64,000 nucleotides of DNA from Lineus longissimus (GCF_910592395.1 NC_088313.1:3600501-3664500), one strand, 5' to 3'. Positions 47,495 through 59,229 are shown, numbered from the stretch's first letter. Translations and numbers: made by a program. The notes: a model not told the origin generated them from the letters alone.

Positions 47495-47640
47495 AAATTT
47501 TTGCAGGCGTTTTATTTTGCGGACTTCACGAATAAATGAGATTCACAAAAATAAAAATCGTAAACAAATCTTTGGATTAGACATTATTAGAAAAAGCGAA
47601 AGAAATTTCACAATCTGCAAAAATGAATACATACAGGTGA
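47495..47640 (-). mobile_element. TACTGTAAA-type A+T-rich repeat, decayed copy
   Basis: CAAATTTTTGCAGGCGTTTT, ATTTTGCGGACTTCACGAAT and ACAAAAATAAAAATCGTAAA resemble the better-preserved copy at 50155-50278. The family is typified by AAATTTTCGCGGGC, TTTATTTTCGCGAA and a TTTACAGTA end. The ends of this copy cannot be fixed. Confidence 0.4.
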
Positions 47641-47820
47641 AAATTTGTCGGTGAACCATAGGCTAGATAGTTTTTTACAAGGGAACACAATTGCCATTGC
47701 TCACGTTCTTGGAATGGTTCTCATAATTTTTTTCTGATCAGTAACTTAATGCAATCTTCAGCTTTAAATGCCAGATGCTAGATATCTATGTGCTTAATGC
47801 ATGTTATTCCCCAAAGAAAA

Positions 47821-48070
47821 CTTGCCATTTGACTTTTTGTTGATTAGCCGGCAAGATTGCTATCAGGATATTTTATCGACTAGGTACTAGTTTTTAGGAC
47901 TTCCTTTTGGTACTTAAACATCAGAGTTATGTCAAAGCGGTGAACTTGCCATTCGATTTTTTGTCAATTAACAGAAAAAGATTGTTATCAGGATATTTCA
48001 TCACCTAAGGGTACGTTTGGACATGTTGGACTTCGTTTGGTAAATATATCATCAGAGTTTTGTCTAAAGG
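47821..48070 (+). repeat. old tandem duplication, 124 bp period
   Basis: CTTGCCATTTGACTTTTTGT at 47821 recurs at 47945 as CTTGCCATTCGATTTTTTGT. Both are followed by (G/C)A(A)TTA, AAGATTG(C/T)TATCAGGATATTT, a GGACTTC word and CATCAGAGTT(A/T)TGTC. Two diverged units. Confidence 0.65.
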
Positions 48071-49155
48071 TGAATTGTCAATATTTTAAATGTTTCACCC
48101 ATACCTGAGCTTCGAGTGATGAAAAACCTGAAATTTTGACCTCAAAGGAGAATTTAAGTAGATTATGCTACAATATAAACAGCTGCCAGAGGAATACCAA
48201 TTTATTACCTTTTACCACTGCACTTCAAAGCTCAAGAGCATACAAACCAATGTCACTCTTAAACCAGTTGATTACCTGGACAACTATCCAGATAAGTTAG
48301 CCACAAAAAAAATCCTTCCTTTATATGTCAAATCTATTGGAACCAGTAAGAGGCATGGAGTGTGTGAAACCCCATACCTCTTGACTCTTTCCCTGTGCTT
48401 GCACTTCCCTAAACATGCTTTGATTGAGGCGAAGATCTTCCGCCAAGATGAAGACAGAATTTTTTGTTTGTACGGAGATGGAGCCAGAAACGGTAAACAG
48501 CTAGAGCGGGTATATTAGGTGACTTTGCCACCTCTTCTAAAGAAAGCATTTTTGCACAAAGTGGCTGGAAACGTTATAAAAATACGATAGCGTTGTCGAG
48601 ATACTTTGTGAGGGGAAACCCTCTTGCACAGTACCACACCTCCAGTGATACACAAAGGCAGGATTTTTATATGTTATAAGATATCGTTGAGAAAAATGGT
48701 TTCATGAAACGAGTAGCAGAACTGTGAGAAGTTGTTTTCTTTCTTGGTTCAACAACCTGGGAAAATGTATAACAAACCTTTTTCATTGGCACACAGAAAT
48801 AGCACACTGGTAGAAAGGCTCCATAGAGTTACTACCGTAAACGGGCAAGTTTTACTGCCTCTTTAATTTGCAATTAAATGGCATGAAGTGGTATCATTTT
48901 TCTGGCTACCAAAATTCAACACCCCAGTTGTCCCTTTAAACGAAAATCCTTTCACAAGTGGGTCAGGAGATATACACAAGTAAAGGCCAAACGCCACAAG
49001 TCCAGTCTCAAGGAAAGGGATCATTAAAAGGCCATTTAACGTTACAGATGTTCAGAGCTTCTTCCCAAGTGATTTCCCTCCAGCTAAGAAAAGATACCCT
49101 TACATTAGTGAATGTTGTAGTCATCCATTATCTGGTCGTGCCCTAAGAAGAACCT
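48071..49155. other. unassigned; one 117-codon plus-strand frame at 48165-48518
   Basis: The frame at 48165-48518 starts with ATG and ends TATTAG. It has no signal peptide or recognisable motif. I leave it as a bare open frame. No other feature is recognised. Confidence 0.3.
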
Positions 49156-49365
49156 GATACGTGCCATTTAGTCAAGTTGATGACACTCTAGTCTTTCAAC
49201 ATGTTCGTTGAAACTAGGTGAGGTTGCACTTGATAGCTGTTTTATATTGAACTGGTAAAAGCTCCATTGACAAGGCACCTATGCCAAAATTCTGAGTCGT
49301 CCATTGAAGAATATGATATATGCCATTTAGTCAGGTCATGATACTTTGGTGTTTCAAGTGTTTGA
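49155..49365 (+). repeat. old tandem duplication, 160 bp period
   Basis: GTGCCATTTAGTCAAGTTGA then TGACACTCTAGTCTTTCAA (49161) recurs at 49321 as ATGCCATTTAGTCAGGTCAT plus GATACTTTGGTGTTTCAA. Confidence 0.55.
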
Positions 49366-49370
49366 CGCAC

Positions 49371-49426
49371 CAACCAGACAGCACTGATGATCAACCAGAC
49401 AGCACTGATCAACCAGAGAGCACTTA
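49371..49426 (+). repeat. 18-21 bp minisatellite, three units
   Basis: CAACCAGACAGCACTGATGA(T), CAACCAGACAGCACTGAT and CAACCAGAGAGCACTTA follow one another directly, lengths 21, 18 and 17. Confidence 0.85.
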
Positions 49427-50154
49427 ATGTGAGATTTTTCCAGGGTTTACAGTGAAAATCAGCCTAAATTGGCACATCTCATGACTATTGTATGCTCTTC
49501 GCAAATAAGATTATACCCAGCATTGCAGAAAATACAATATTTAAATTTTTATGGTGATTTTTACGGTCTACACGAAAATGAGATTCTTAAGTGGGGGAAA
49601 AGATCCACAAGGGACGTCATTAGAAAATAGAGAGAATTCCTAATACCCAGCATTGCTCAAATTGAGTATCCACACATCATTCCTGAGATTTTTGGGAGAA
49701 GTGTACATTAAGCAAAGAGTAGCAAGTGAACGTGCACATTTTTATGACAGTTCGTCATTGGGTAATTGGCTGGAAATGGTGTTCTCCAAGCAGATTGGAG
49801 GATATTGTATATCTGCCATACTGACATCCATTTGTACACCATGAAATCCAGAATGTGGCACAGGCGAGTGATGATATCTGAATGAACAGATCAAGAGCCA
49901 CTACAAAACTTGCAGAAAACACACCAACAACCCTAGACATAAAACTGATTTGTGTATTATTTTTGCAACACAGAGGCGCCAACTGCATATTTTAGACATT
50001 TTTGGATGTCTACCCAAGCAGTCTTGATAGCCAACCAAGGACCTATAGCAAGGTTGTACAGGTAAACTGTCTTTTGTCTCTACATTTGCCATCAAATGCA
50101 AAGCTGGCAGTCCTCGGTTGCAATAAAATGTTCACCATTTTTATTTTGGCATAT
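49427..50154. other. unassigned non-coding DNA
   Basis: No feature recognised. Confidence 0.35.
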
Positions 50155-50278
50155 TACTAAAACTTTTGCACTTTTTCCAATCAGATGATATTTTTTGCGA
50201 TTTGTATTTTTGCGAATTGAGGTTATTTGCAAAATTCACGAAAATAAAATGCCTGCGATAATTTTGTGATTTACAGTC
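50155..50278 (-). mobile_element. TACTGTAAA-type A+T-rich repeat, best copy
   Basis: On the minus strand it reads ACTGTAAATCACAAAATTAT, CGCAGGCATTTTATTTTCGT, GAATTTTGCAAATAACC and further A+T-rich sequence with CGCAAAAAT words. This resembles the abundant ACTGTAAA...TTTCGCG repeats of marine invertebrate genomes. That comparison is from memory and unverified. Its end overlaps the left terminus of the TA-flanked MITE at 50272. Confidence 0.5.
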
Positions 50279-50464
50279 CACATCACAAATGACATCCCAT
50301 AAATCTCGTCATTGGCATGCTACCCAGCGCGTAGGTCGTGCGTAATATATACAGAACATAGAGAGATAAGCGCGTCACCGGTACGTCAGTGACGGGCAAC
50401 TAGGCCCACAACTCATGCACCAGTGACGTGAAGCAACACGGATGTCAATTGTGATTTGGACTGT
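50272..50464 (+). mobile_element. TA-flanked MITE, complete copy
   Basis: The left end is TACAGTCCACATCACAAATG and the right end ATGTCAATTGTGATTTGGAC then TGT. These are ~25 bp inverted repeats with a few mismatches. Internal blocks (CTCGTCATTGGCATG, GTGCGTAATA, AAGCGCGTCAC, CCAGTGACGTGAAGCA) are shared with the copies at 20045 and 34039. It abuts the TACTGTAAA-type repeat, whose terminal TTTACAGT may have supplied the TA target. Confidence 0.8.
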
Positions 50465-50966
50465 GCAGTACAGTCAACATCTGAGTAAAACCAAATGATA
50501 TTCTATCATGCTACAGTAAATACCAACCCTCCAAGGGTTTCTAAATAGGGGAGGATTATCATATGTGTCCTCTCAACTATATCCTTGGAGTCACATTAGA
50601 GAGAAATGTACAGATATCGTTTGCCTTGGGGAGAGGTTCTAGACACGCTAATTGACCTAGTTGGAGAAGGCCGATGTCCGCTGAGGCCTCTATAGGACAA
50701 TATATTCAGATTACCTCCAAAACCCTGGAGGATCAAGTTTTGTATCAGAAGCAAGAGGCAAGATTGATATCATCCATATACAGATCAACTTCTAAATGTG
50801 AGCAGAGCAAAGTTGAGTTGACTCCACGACATCCCAGAAAAAGCCACAATTTTAAGCCTCAAGTTTACGTCATTGCACATTATGTCACTGAAGAGCTTCT
50901 GCAGTGCACAATCAATAATTTGTGTCGCAAATAGATTTCCAGTTCACATAAAACTTGTGGAAATGT
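50465..50966. other. unassigned non-coding DNA
   Basis: No feature recognised. Confidence 0.35.
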
Positions 50967-51831
50967 TTAAAATTCTACATCCTCAGTTAAACTATCTGAT
51001 AAACAATAATTGAGCAAGCCATTTGATTTCTCACATGACCTCAGAAAACCTCCTGATGTTATCAGAGGAATTTCTTTCAACAAGAGGATTCGCAGATTGA
51101 TAGTGAGGATATTTTTCCAGAACATGGCTAACTTGGAAATCGGATACGAAATCTTCACAAAAATCTCAACTCTTATCGTATGAATAAAACGTTGAATTGG
51201 AAAAGTTCGAACTTTCTGCCATACAAGACTATGTCTTGATTTTTCATGATTAGAAATGGTAAATTGATCAGACCGCGACTTTTTACGAAATATCATTGAA
51301 ATTTGGATATCTTTACAGTTGAAAAACTGCACCCGGTACCCTTCACCTAATGGATGAAACTTGTACCACCCATCATTCTCAACTTCCTTACTTATCATAT
51401 CTATGAGTCTATCGAGGGATAAAGTTTGTGTGTAACATTTCAATTTATGTCGATGTTTTTGCATCATTCTGAGTTCCATCAGTTACCAAAGTTCCTCACA
51501 AGAAACCTGCTAAATTTACGACCTAAGTATGAAAACAACACAAAGGCCAGACTGAAACATGATGCCATGTCCCTCAGACAACTTGGAGTCGTCAACCCAT
51601 CGTCAATCCAAACTGATTCATCACCATATCCTGAATAGCATCACGAACAAACATGTACCAAATCTCCCTTTTCTTGATTGTCCAAAAAAAGGTCTCAGAT
51701 CGTTGAAACTGGAGCATTTGCATGGCTAAATGAATATATGATTGCATAACCAATTCATCAAAACCCAAGCCACTTGCCAAATGCATTAGGAATGTGCATT
51801 TCGTGAAATTGCTTCCATTGCAAAAAATCAC
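50967..51831 (-). pseudogene. possible decayed coding sequence, unknown family
   Basis: Three successive minus-strand frames look protein-like and are joined by frame changes. Frame one (51831 to 51592) includes LASGLGFDELVMQSYIHLAM and WTIKKREIWYMFVRDAIQD. Frame two (about 51640 to 51479) includes SVWIDDGLTTPSCLRDMA and runs on to RNFGN, then TGA. Frame three (51479 to 50967, 170 codons, the longest ATG-started frame in the window) includes LDRLIDMISKEVENDGWYKF. The stop of frame two overlaps the ATG of frame three (TGATG). I recognise no family. A real gene with unseen introns, a frameshifted pseudogene and a chance run of open frames are all possible. Confidence 0.2.
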
Positions 51832-53058
51832 AGAATGGATGTTACGTGCTTTCTATGCACATGTATTCATGTACATGTATGCAACGGACTCGACAAATGT
51901 AAAGGGACGCCATATGCAGTATTGTTACATCTTTTTTCTATGAGGTATACAGCATTGCACCTTTTTTCTACGTCTGTCTCAGAATGCCACTGTCTGCATC
52001 ACAGACATAATACCGCTAACAATTCAGGATACCGCCAATCATCACCATATGGCCAATTGATAATCACCGCTGGAGGAGCTCAGAAATGTTTAGCATCAGC
52101 TTCTTTTCAATACCATTCGGGCACAAATGATTTTTTTGCATGATGCTTTTGCCATTGTAAAAATACGAATGGTCAGAGCCAATGTCCGCACCTAGAGCAG
52201 CTTTTTAAAATTCAGGCAAGAGTATGTTGTTATGGAGTCACGCTCCTAACAGATAGCATGGAATTTCAATAAATGTACGGTGACTCGTCACAGCCGAACC
52301 AGGCGCATGTTGCTCTGAGCTTGGCAGGTTAAGACAGTCTGGTTGTTCATTTCACTGTTGTCTGCCTTTTATGTAATCTCGAGTTCATCAATTTCTTCCA
52401 TTATCTCCTGGTGTCATCTCAACTCATCTTCTGTGCGACATGCGCCTGCTTTTGCTCTGACGGGTCACTAAATTCTAATTTATGAAGTGACGATGCTGAC
52501 TGCACGGATCTGCCAAGGGAGAATCTCAGACCATCAAATGTCCAGGGGGGCACAGGGGGCGTAGTACAGCAAGTATAAACCTACCCCCTGACCCACACCC
52601 ACCTGTGCGTCCTCACTCTCTCTCTAAGACCAGCCGCTCAGTAGCAATGAACCCTGATCTAATTCTTGGTGGAACTCATGAGGAAGGAGGAGAGACTTGG
52701 CAGTTGCGAAAACTCAAATCTTTGTTTTAAAGCACCACCACGGCTACAGAAAGTCGCCAACAGTATTTTCCATGAACAGATGAATATAAAAACAAACTTT
52801 CTGATCCTTCCAGGACGGTACGTACTAATTAGCTTGATTTTCTCCTTGATTAATTCCCACCCAGAAAAGTTTCATCAACTGGTGGTGTTGTAGTCTCCAT
52901 ACTGTCTGGCTTTGGCAATTACACATTTTCTGCTAAGGTGCACTTTCATTACAGCAAAAAATGCAGGTGGATGACTAACTTTTTGCGAATCCGCCTTGAC
53001 CATGTTCACAATTCCACCAATGGCAGTGATGATAAAAAGGTTCAAAACACTAACCAAA
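51832..53058. other. unassigned non-coding DNA
   Basis: No gene recognised. ATGTACATGTATGC near 51868 is another TACATGTA cluster. Confidence 0.35.
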
Positions 53059-53125
53059 GGCAGCGTGGTGTAGTGGTTTTTAGTCTGGCATCATGACACT
53101 AAAGCCATGGGTTTGACTCCTAAAC
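53059..53125 (+). mobile_element. tRNA-derived SINE head
   Basis: GGCAGCG followed by a perfect A box, TGGTGTAGTGG (53066-53076), and a B box, GGTTTGACTCC (53110-53120), with one mismatch to GGTTCGANTCC of the kind made by CpG decay. The boxes are 33 bases apart. The region between contains TCATGA, which resembles a tRNA anticodon arm, but acceptor pairing is not convincing. The body would lie to the right. No tail repeat was identified. Confidence 0.65.
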
Positions 53126-54564
53126 AATGAAATAAATGTTCACCTCATAAAAAATAGACTTCTCAATTACCTAAGGGCCTGGACTACAGTTGGTTTCCTT
53201 CAATATCTGGAAGACTATACATGTAGGTAGAAGCCAGCTCGGCCACAATGAAATTTTCCAAAATGACTGATAGGTGTTTCTAGTATCTCACACAACTTCA
53301 GCACTGTTTATGTACGAAGACTCTTTTTATCACAGAGTCAAAACAAAAATCTTGATGCACACTTTGGTAGTTGTCAATCACCAATGATACCTCCGAGTCC
53401 CTCTGAGATATTTTCATTGAATCCTCCTGTGTACTATTAATGTTCAGCATCTCCAGACACTGCATCTCTGGCATTGGGTCCGGGGAAAAAATCACCAAGT
53501 GCAAAACAGCACCGCAAGTGACAGTGTATTGACAGCATTGGATTGTTGTGGCACATCTCTTGAGGGTTAGCACTGCCTCACTGGCCACAGCTGTCTTAGT
53601 CCATGTCGGATCAGTCTCCAGATAAAGACACTTCAATTTCTTTCAAGACCAACTGATCGAAGACTAAAAGAAATGTCTGAAGTATCTAGATAATGGTGAA
53701 CACTTGTACTTTTGAGGACAGCTTGTTGAGGAGAGCATTGTTTAGGAAGGGTAAGCATTGTTGAAGGTTAATCACTTTCAAGACTGTTAATAAATGTTGA
53801 TGTCCTTTTAAAACAGGTTCCCAGATAATCAAGAACAACATTTGTCCTTTCGGGCAGTAAGTTGAGAAAAGAGACTACCTTGAAAGAGTATATCAATGCA
53901 TTTCCACAAAGTGTTTTATCATCATTTATGTCTCCCAGGTTTGACATCCAATCGATGAAAAATTCCGAGCAACTTGCGCAAACTCTTGCCTTCCATCTTA
54001 CCAAAACGATTTTTTTTACTGGCTTTTCTCCCAATGTTAGATACTGGATCACTAGACACATTTTTTTCCAATATCTATGATTTGGTATCGGTAATATCGT
54101 CTAGCATAGATACTGTGACTTAGGGGATTACTTATGAGTTATAAGTAGATTACTTATTGAATTTGGCTCTACCAAGGCTTGAGAGGACATGGAGGACAAC
54201 TTTCATTTGGGCAAAGTAAAAACTGGCTGAGTTTTTGATGGGGGCAAACATCATTTACTTCACTTGAAGTCACATACTTCAAATGCCAAGTTATATTTTG
54301 CTTTTGTTTATTCTTGAACATGGATTAAAAAAATAGCGGTAGCTGCAAAGAAAGAGTTTGTTGAGGGGTTTGACAGGTCTGTGGAAAGCATGTCTAGTGC
54401 ATTCGAATGTTTTCTATTGTTGGAGCATGTTTTGAAAAACCTTTTAACACCCTGCCAATAGACATTGGAACAAGTTGATTGATGTTGATGGATGGGTATT
54501 GCATTCTTGAATGTCAATGGGGCCACAAAAACACACACTGTGCAAGTATAGCTCTGAGAGCACT
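53126..54564. other. unassigned non-coding DNA
   Basis: A 112-codon minus-strand frame at 53298-53636 starts with ATG and matches no family I know. No other feature is recognised. The first ~200 bp may be SINE body. Confidence 0.3.
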
Positions 54565-55320
54565 AGGAAAGGACACATGATTTATTGCTTAAAATCCTGT
54601 TAAATCATAGACAAGAAAACATCCAACCTGCCAAAAAGAATATTTTGAGAACATTTTGGATGTCAATACCCGCAATTCACAAAAACACATATTTCATAGA
54701 TATTAGCTTTTTTGGATCTGTTACTGAAAAAGCAACTCTTGATGCCTTAGACATGTCTGAAGAACACATGATTTATTGCTTTAATTGGCTTAACGCTGTT
54801 GCGAAAAACTTGCCAAACTGCTGAAAATGGTATATTTGGTGAAATACTTCAACATCTGCCAATGATGTTGCAAAAGATGACGGATGCTGACTAATTAACA
54901 ACTATGTCCTTCCCTAATTGTCAACAGAAGAAAAACTAATGCATTGAATAAGTATTTCCTGTTTCCCCCACAATAACAGCGTTAAAAGAAGAAATGTGAA
55001 TATTTCTTCAACTGACTTAAATCCATGATGAGAAAACACGTAACCAGTTGAAAAAGACTAATGTGAGAAAAGATTTATCACCCGTTACAAGATTACAAAT
55101 GAAATAATCGACACTACATGTACTAATGATGGATGACTGTGACCTATCATGAAGGTCGATTACACCCGATAACAAAAAAACCTGCATGAAACAAATAAGA
55201 CCTTTCTGCAACTCTCATGCAATGTCAAAAGAATAAAATATGATTTATTGCTTGAATTGGCTTAACTCTGTGATGAGAAAACGTGCGACCTGCTGACAAA
55301 TTACACTAATCATTCAAATC
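54565..55320 (+). repeat. degenerate tandem array, four units
   Basis: Related units start near 54575, 54765, 54997 and 55240. The shared core is (ACA)TGATTTATTGCTT, GAATTGGCTTAA, CTCTGTGATGAGAAAAC and CCTGCTGA, each unit preserving different parts. Spacing is about 190-240 bp. Confidence 0.5.
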
Positions 55321-55488
55321 ACGGAACATTTGCCCTGCAACAAATTGCTCAGTTATAATTGAATTCTAGAGCAGAAAGTACATGATAACTCATTAATGAA
55401 ACCTGTGCAAGTGAGAGAAAAAACTAGTCTTAACAGATTGTCTTTGGTGCAACAAAGAATCAGGCACACCCGCAATGAAAAACTGACC

Positions 55489-55614
55489 TACATTCCAAGT
55501 CACAATTGACCTCCTTCCAGCTTTGCTTCAGATATGTGCAATGTAGGCTGAGTAGCGCACCAATGATGTGCCAATGACGCCAATTAAGGGATGTTAATTG
55601 TGAATTGAGCTGTA
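55489..55614 (+). mobile_element. TA-flanked MITE, diverged short copy
   Basis: The left end is CATTCCAAGTCACAATTGAC and the right end GTTAATTGTGAATTGAGCTG, with TA outside each. These are diverged versions of the family termini at 34039 and 50272. The interior is shorter (about 126 bp overall) and keeps GCGCACCAATGATG and CAATGACG words. Confidence 0.6.
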
Positions 55615-56029
55615 CGGAAGAGTATAATGTAAGAAAATGTGGGAAAGACCATGACCATTGGTGAAGACACTTGGTATCCTGTTTCGTTACAACAATCGTT
55701 AACATATTTAATTCAAGTGTCCTTTACTTCAGTTCGACCTTTGATGCAATGATGAAGTGTTTAATTTCCTGGTGAAGAGAGGGTTGCGATTTATGCCGAC
55801 AATCGCCGTAAGGATTGCGGGTAGAAAGAAGCCATGAATTGATTGGAAAAGTTTTTAAGAAATGCTGATAAAGAGCGTTGAAGGATGCATTAATCTGAAA
55901 CAATACTTAATCGAAGGAAGATCTCGACCAAGTACATTTAACCCAATCTGGTCATATTGCCATTGCAACATTTCTAGGAGGTGAGTGAGAAGCAAAATAA
56001 AAAAATACTGCACCCCATTTCATTTTTCG
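55615..56029. other. unassigned non-coding DNA
   Basis: No feature recognised. Confidence 0.35.
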
Positions 56030-56215
56030 TCGATCTTGCAAATAACTTTGACTCGCAAAAAAAATTGTGCGAAAAATATTTTTTGATTTTTTTGATTGAA
56101 AACTAAAAGAAATTTTGTAATATGCTAAAATAAAAATCTTTAAAATTTCATCTTTTTTAAAAAGAAATGTTCACGAATTGCATAATTTTGGCAGCACAGG
56201 TTACAGTATTTAGCA
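56030..56215. mobile_element. TACTGTAAA-type A+T-rich repeat, decayed copy
   Basis: GATCTTGCAAATAACTTTGA, CTCGCAAAAAAAATTGTGCG, TTCACGAATTGCATAATTTT and finally GGTTACAGTATTT fit the same family as 50155-50278, including an ACAGTA end. Confidence 0.35.
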
Positions 56216-56815
56216 TGTTAAGCAATTTCCATCCTCACAAACAAAAATTTCCCCCGATTCCTTAAATCTGTTTTAAAACAGATACTGCCTCATTGCCTTT
56301 TTTTTCCAATTTCCAACTGAATACACTTCATCGCAAAAGAAATAAATTAATGCCTGACGAATCATTTTTTTCCATTACCATGATTAAGCAAAGGAACTAA
56401 CCGATGCCGACAGGTGCTATTAACGTGGAAAAATAGTTTTCACTGCAAATAATTCACTTTGGAATCATTGATACGCAACAGTAGAAAGAGAGAAAGGCGT
56501 TGTTATGCAATTCATGAGGCAATTTCATATCAGCTATATTGCGACCAAGCGGAAATTATTCCTTCTCCAGATTTTTTGGGGAAATGGCAATGGGTTGCAA
56601 AAATATGAGAAGTGATGTACCTTGTGATTGAATAAGCCGGATAATGCATCAGCATCCGATAACAAAATGCCAATTTGCTTAGCATGGCAAACATTAACGT
56701 TAACATTTGCCATAATCCGTTTTGATGGCATTAACGGCATAAAATGACAGGAGCAGTGCTGTTGTAATTTGATTTTGCTGATAAGATTGATAAGATCAAC
56801 ACTGGGGCATTCCAA

Positions 56816-56845
56816 CCCCCCCCCCCCTCCCCCTCCCCTGCTCCC
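56816..56845 (-). other. C-rich tract; minus-strand G-quadruplex candidate
   Basis: Twelve C, T, five C, T, four C, TGCT and three C on the plus strand. The minus strand therefore has four G-runs of at least three within 30 bases, meeting the usual G-quadruplex pattern. The surrounding sequence is ordinary. Confidence 0.7.
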
Positions 56846-57959
56846 TAATCTCATTGACAGACGAGGGGGCACTGCTTGTTCCCACCAGCAAATTAACCCC
56901 TTTTGGATTTGGAAATTTGGATTTGGAAACTAACCTTAAAACGACAGTTGTGCAAAATGGGAGTCAGATTTAAATCGCAAGATGCCTAAACCCTTTTAAG
57001 TACTGCAAAGATGAGCCGACAATGAAAATATTACATTAGATAACTTTCATAACATGACTTCTAGTTCCAAGTACTGTTGCTTAAATGTACCTCTATAACT
57101 GAACGTGAAGTCATCCAGCTTACTACATCACGCAAGAAGCATGAGGTTAATGACCCATGTCTATTGAGTTTGTAATTCGTAGCTTTCTCTTTTCCGTAAT
57201 CGACAGGGTTTTTTGTCGGAAAAAAAATTGCGAAACAGGACCTCTTACGTTGATCAGCTTACTCTGAGCATTCAATCTTGAGTAATTTGTTACAACCGAA
57301 TACAACTTGGATTACAAAGGAGCTAAACTTAATGTGCTTACAATGATTTGTTTCTGACTGAAACATGTTAAACTTAATTGATACATTTTTTACATCAGAT
57401 GCGTTTTTTGTCATTAGTACAACGACTGTCAAGAAATGAGTTTCTCAGAATTAATGACTGAATTGATCAGCAAGCAAGGTCATTTTTAACGTCATACTCA
57501 AAAGCTATAACACTAACATCAGTTCGATTTCCTCGCAGCAGCCGCCCTTCTCCGACAAACATAGTAATGTGATTAATCATTATCAGCTTCTATTGAAACT
57601 AATAAAGAAATTCCGTCAAATCTTTTATCATCCAATCAGAATCATTACAGGTCGCCCCCAAGTGGTCCTTTTGAGAGTAGAAGTCCCGATGGCTAATAAG
57701 TCCCATTTTCCGTGGACAAGTATATTTCACTTTGACGCTACTCCACATTAATTGGATTGGTGATGCTAAAATCACCTGCTAGAGAGGTGTAATCAATTTT
57801 CATTCGCGTTGACAAAAGAGTGATTACACTACGCACTCGCAAGGATCGCTATCAATTTAGATTTCATGAATGACTCTCAGCTAATTCATCAGTTTGTTTT
57901 TCAGGTGTTGAACGGGCTGTTTTGTATTCAATTCGCATTGCAGGTATTCACATAATAAG
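56846..57959. other. unassigned non-coding DNA
   Basis: No feature recognised. Confidence 0.35.
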
Positions 57960-58309
57960 GTGGACATGTCCAACAGAGTTAGTAACTCTCTTAATGAAAC
58001 CCTTCAAATATTTATCAGTGGCTTGCCGTGTTGATACCAGATTCTCTGAGTTGCATACGTAGGAAGCATTCTTTTTGTCAAACTTATAGCTACATGTCGT
58101 AACTCTTTCAATAAATCCTTTTAAATGTTTACCACTGGCTTTTTGTCTTGACATCAGGCACAAGAGATTTTTGGAGTTGAATTTGGTGTTTTTGTATGTG
58201 GGTTGTTAAGCAAATCAGTTACTGAGTCAAGTTCGTAAATTTTCAGAAGTAGAACTGCTCCATCTTAAGTCAAAAGAAGCTGCAAGTCTTCTGTTTGAAG
58301 GTGGACATG
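57960..58309 (+). repeat. tandem array, ~120 bp units, left of the 2.2 kb insertion
   Basis: Unit one (GTAACTCTCTTAATGAAACC, CTTCAAATATTTATCAGTGG, CTTGCCGTGTTGATACCAGA) and unit two (GTAACTCTTTCAATAAATCC, TTTTAAATGTTTACCACTGG, CTTTTTGTCTTGACATCAG) are diverged head-to-tail copies. A third unit appears only after the insertion, at 60510. Confidence 0.7.
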
Positions 58310-58442
58310 AACAAGAGGCCCAAGGGCCTGGCGCTCAGCTGAAATGGATAGGTGAAGGCAAGGGTCAAGTGTGTGTCGGTACCGTTATTATGAGGCAACG
58401 AAGAAGATAAAGAGTTGGTTAACAAAATGAACTTTATTGGTG

Positions 58443-58530
58443 CGGCAGATATTTGATGCCTTTCGGCAGATATTTGAAGCGCCTTGCGGCAGATATTTGT
58501 TGCCTTACGGCAGATATTTGATAACGCTCT
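58443..58530 (+). repeat. ~22 bp minisatellite, four units
   Basis: CGGCAGATATTTG starts at 58443, 58464, 58487 and 58508, with spacers GATGCCTTT, AAGCGCCTTG and TTGCCTTA. It lies within Helentron-like element 3. Confidence 0.9.
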
Positions 58531-59229
58531 CCAGGAATGGAAAGCAGTAAAATGAGTAAGCACACCTTACTCTGAATGTGGGAACAGCAAGTGCTTTCCT
58601 GGACTTGAAATGTGCCAACGACTCCTCTTGCAATAACCAACAACAGTTAATCTGTAAAAAAAGAGAAGAGAAATTAACACTGACTGAATAAAAAAGGGTG
58701 ACATAGACGGGGAAATGTACACCACCGGATACAGTCTGTGCTTGATCAGGCATCGGTCAGATGATATCCTGAACAAGGCATCTATGGAAGCAAATCCAGA
58801 AAGAGACTTAACCTTCGAAGGGCACACTTATCACTCAGTGAAAAGTCAGTCCTGGGGGTTGTTTTCCAATTCAAAATAAAAGTGTAACCTCTTTAAATTA
58901 GTCTCACAGACTGAACCATAACACTCAACAGCCAACCGTGCCCACATGATGTGAGCCGTGAGCGAGTGGTGTACTACATTTTGAAAATTGTCTATCGTCT
59001 TCGACATGTGACAGAACAGGATCTAGTGGACTTAATGATGAGGTACTATCAAATAAGGTGTCCATCAAATGAATCATGAGGGCCTGTTGAGTTATACTCT
59101 AAGCCTGCACAGCGCAGTGTACAGACAGTACAGGATTGCCAACCAAAAACATGAGCATTGCTGCGTAAGGAAACTGCAGTGGAATTCATACTACGATGTC
59201 ATAATGTGACTTTCAAAATAATTGTAAAC

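Noticed and set aside
58270-58827. Minus-strand frames with repeated ICRKA/QISA words
   Set aside because: The repetition is the 22 bp minisatellite read in several frames.
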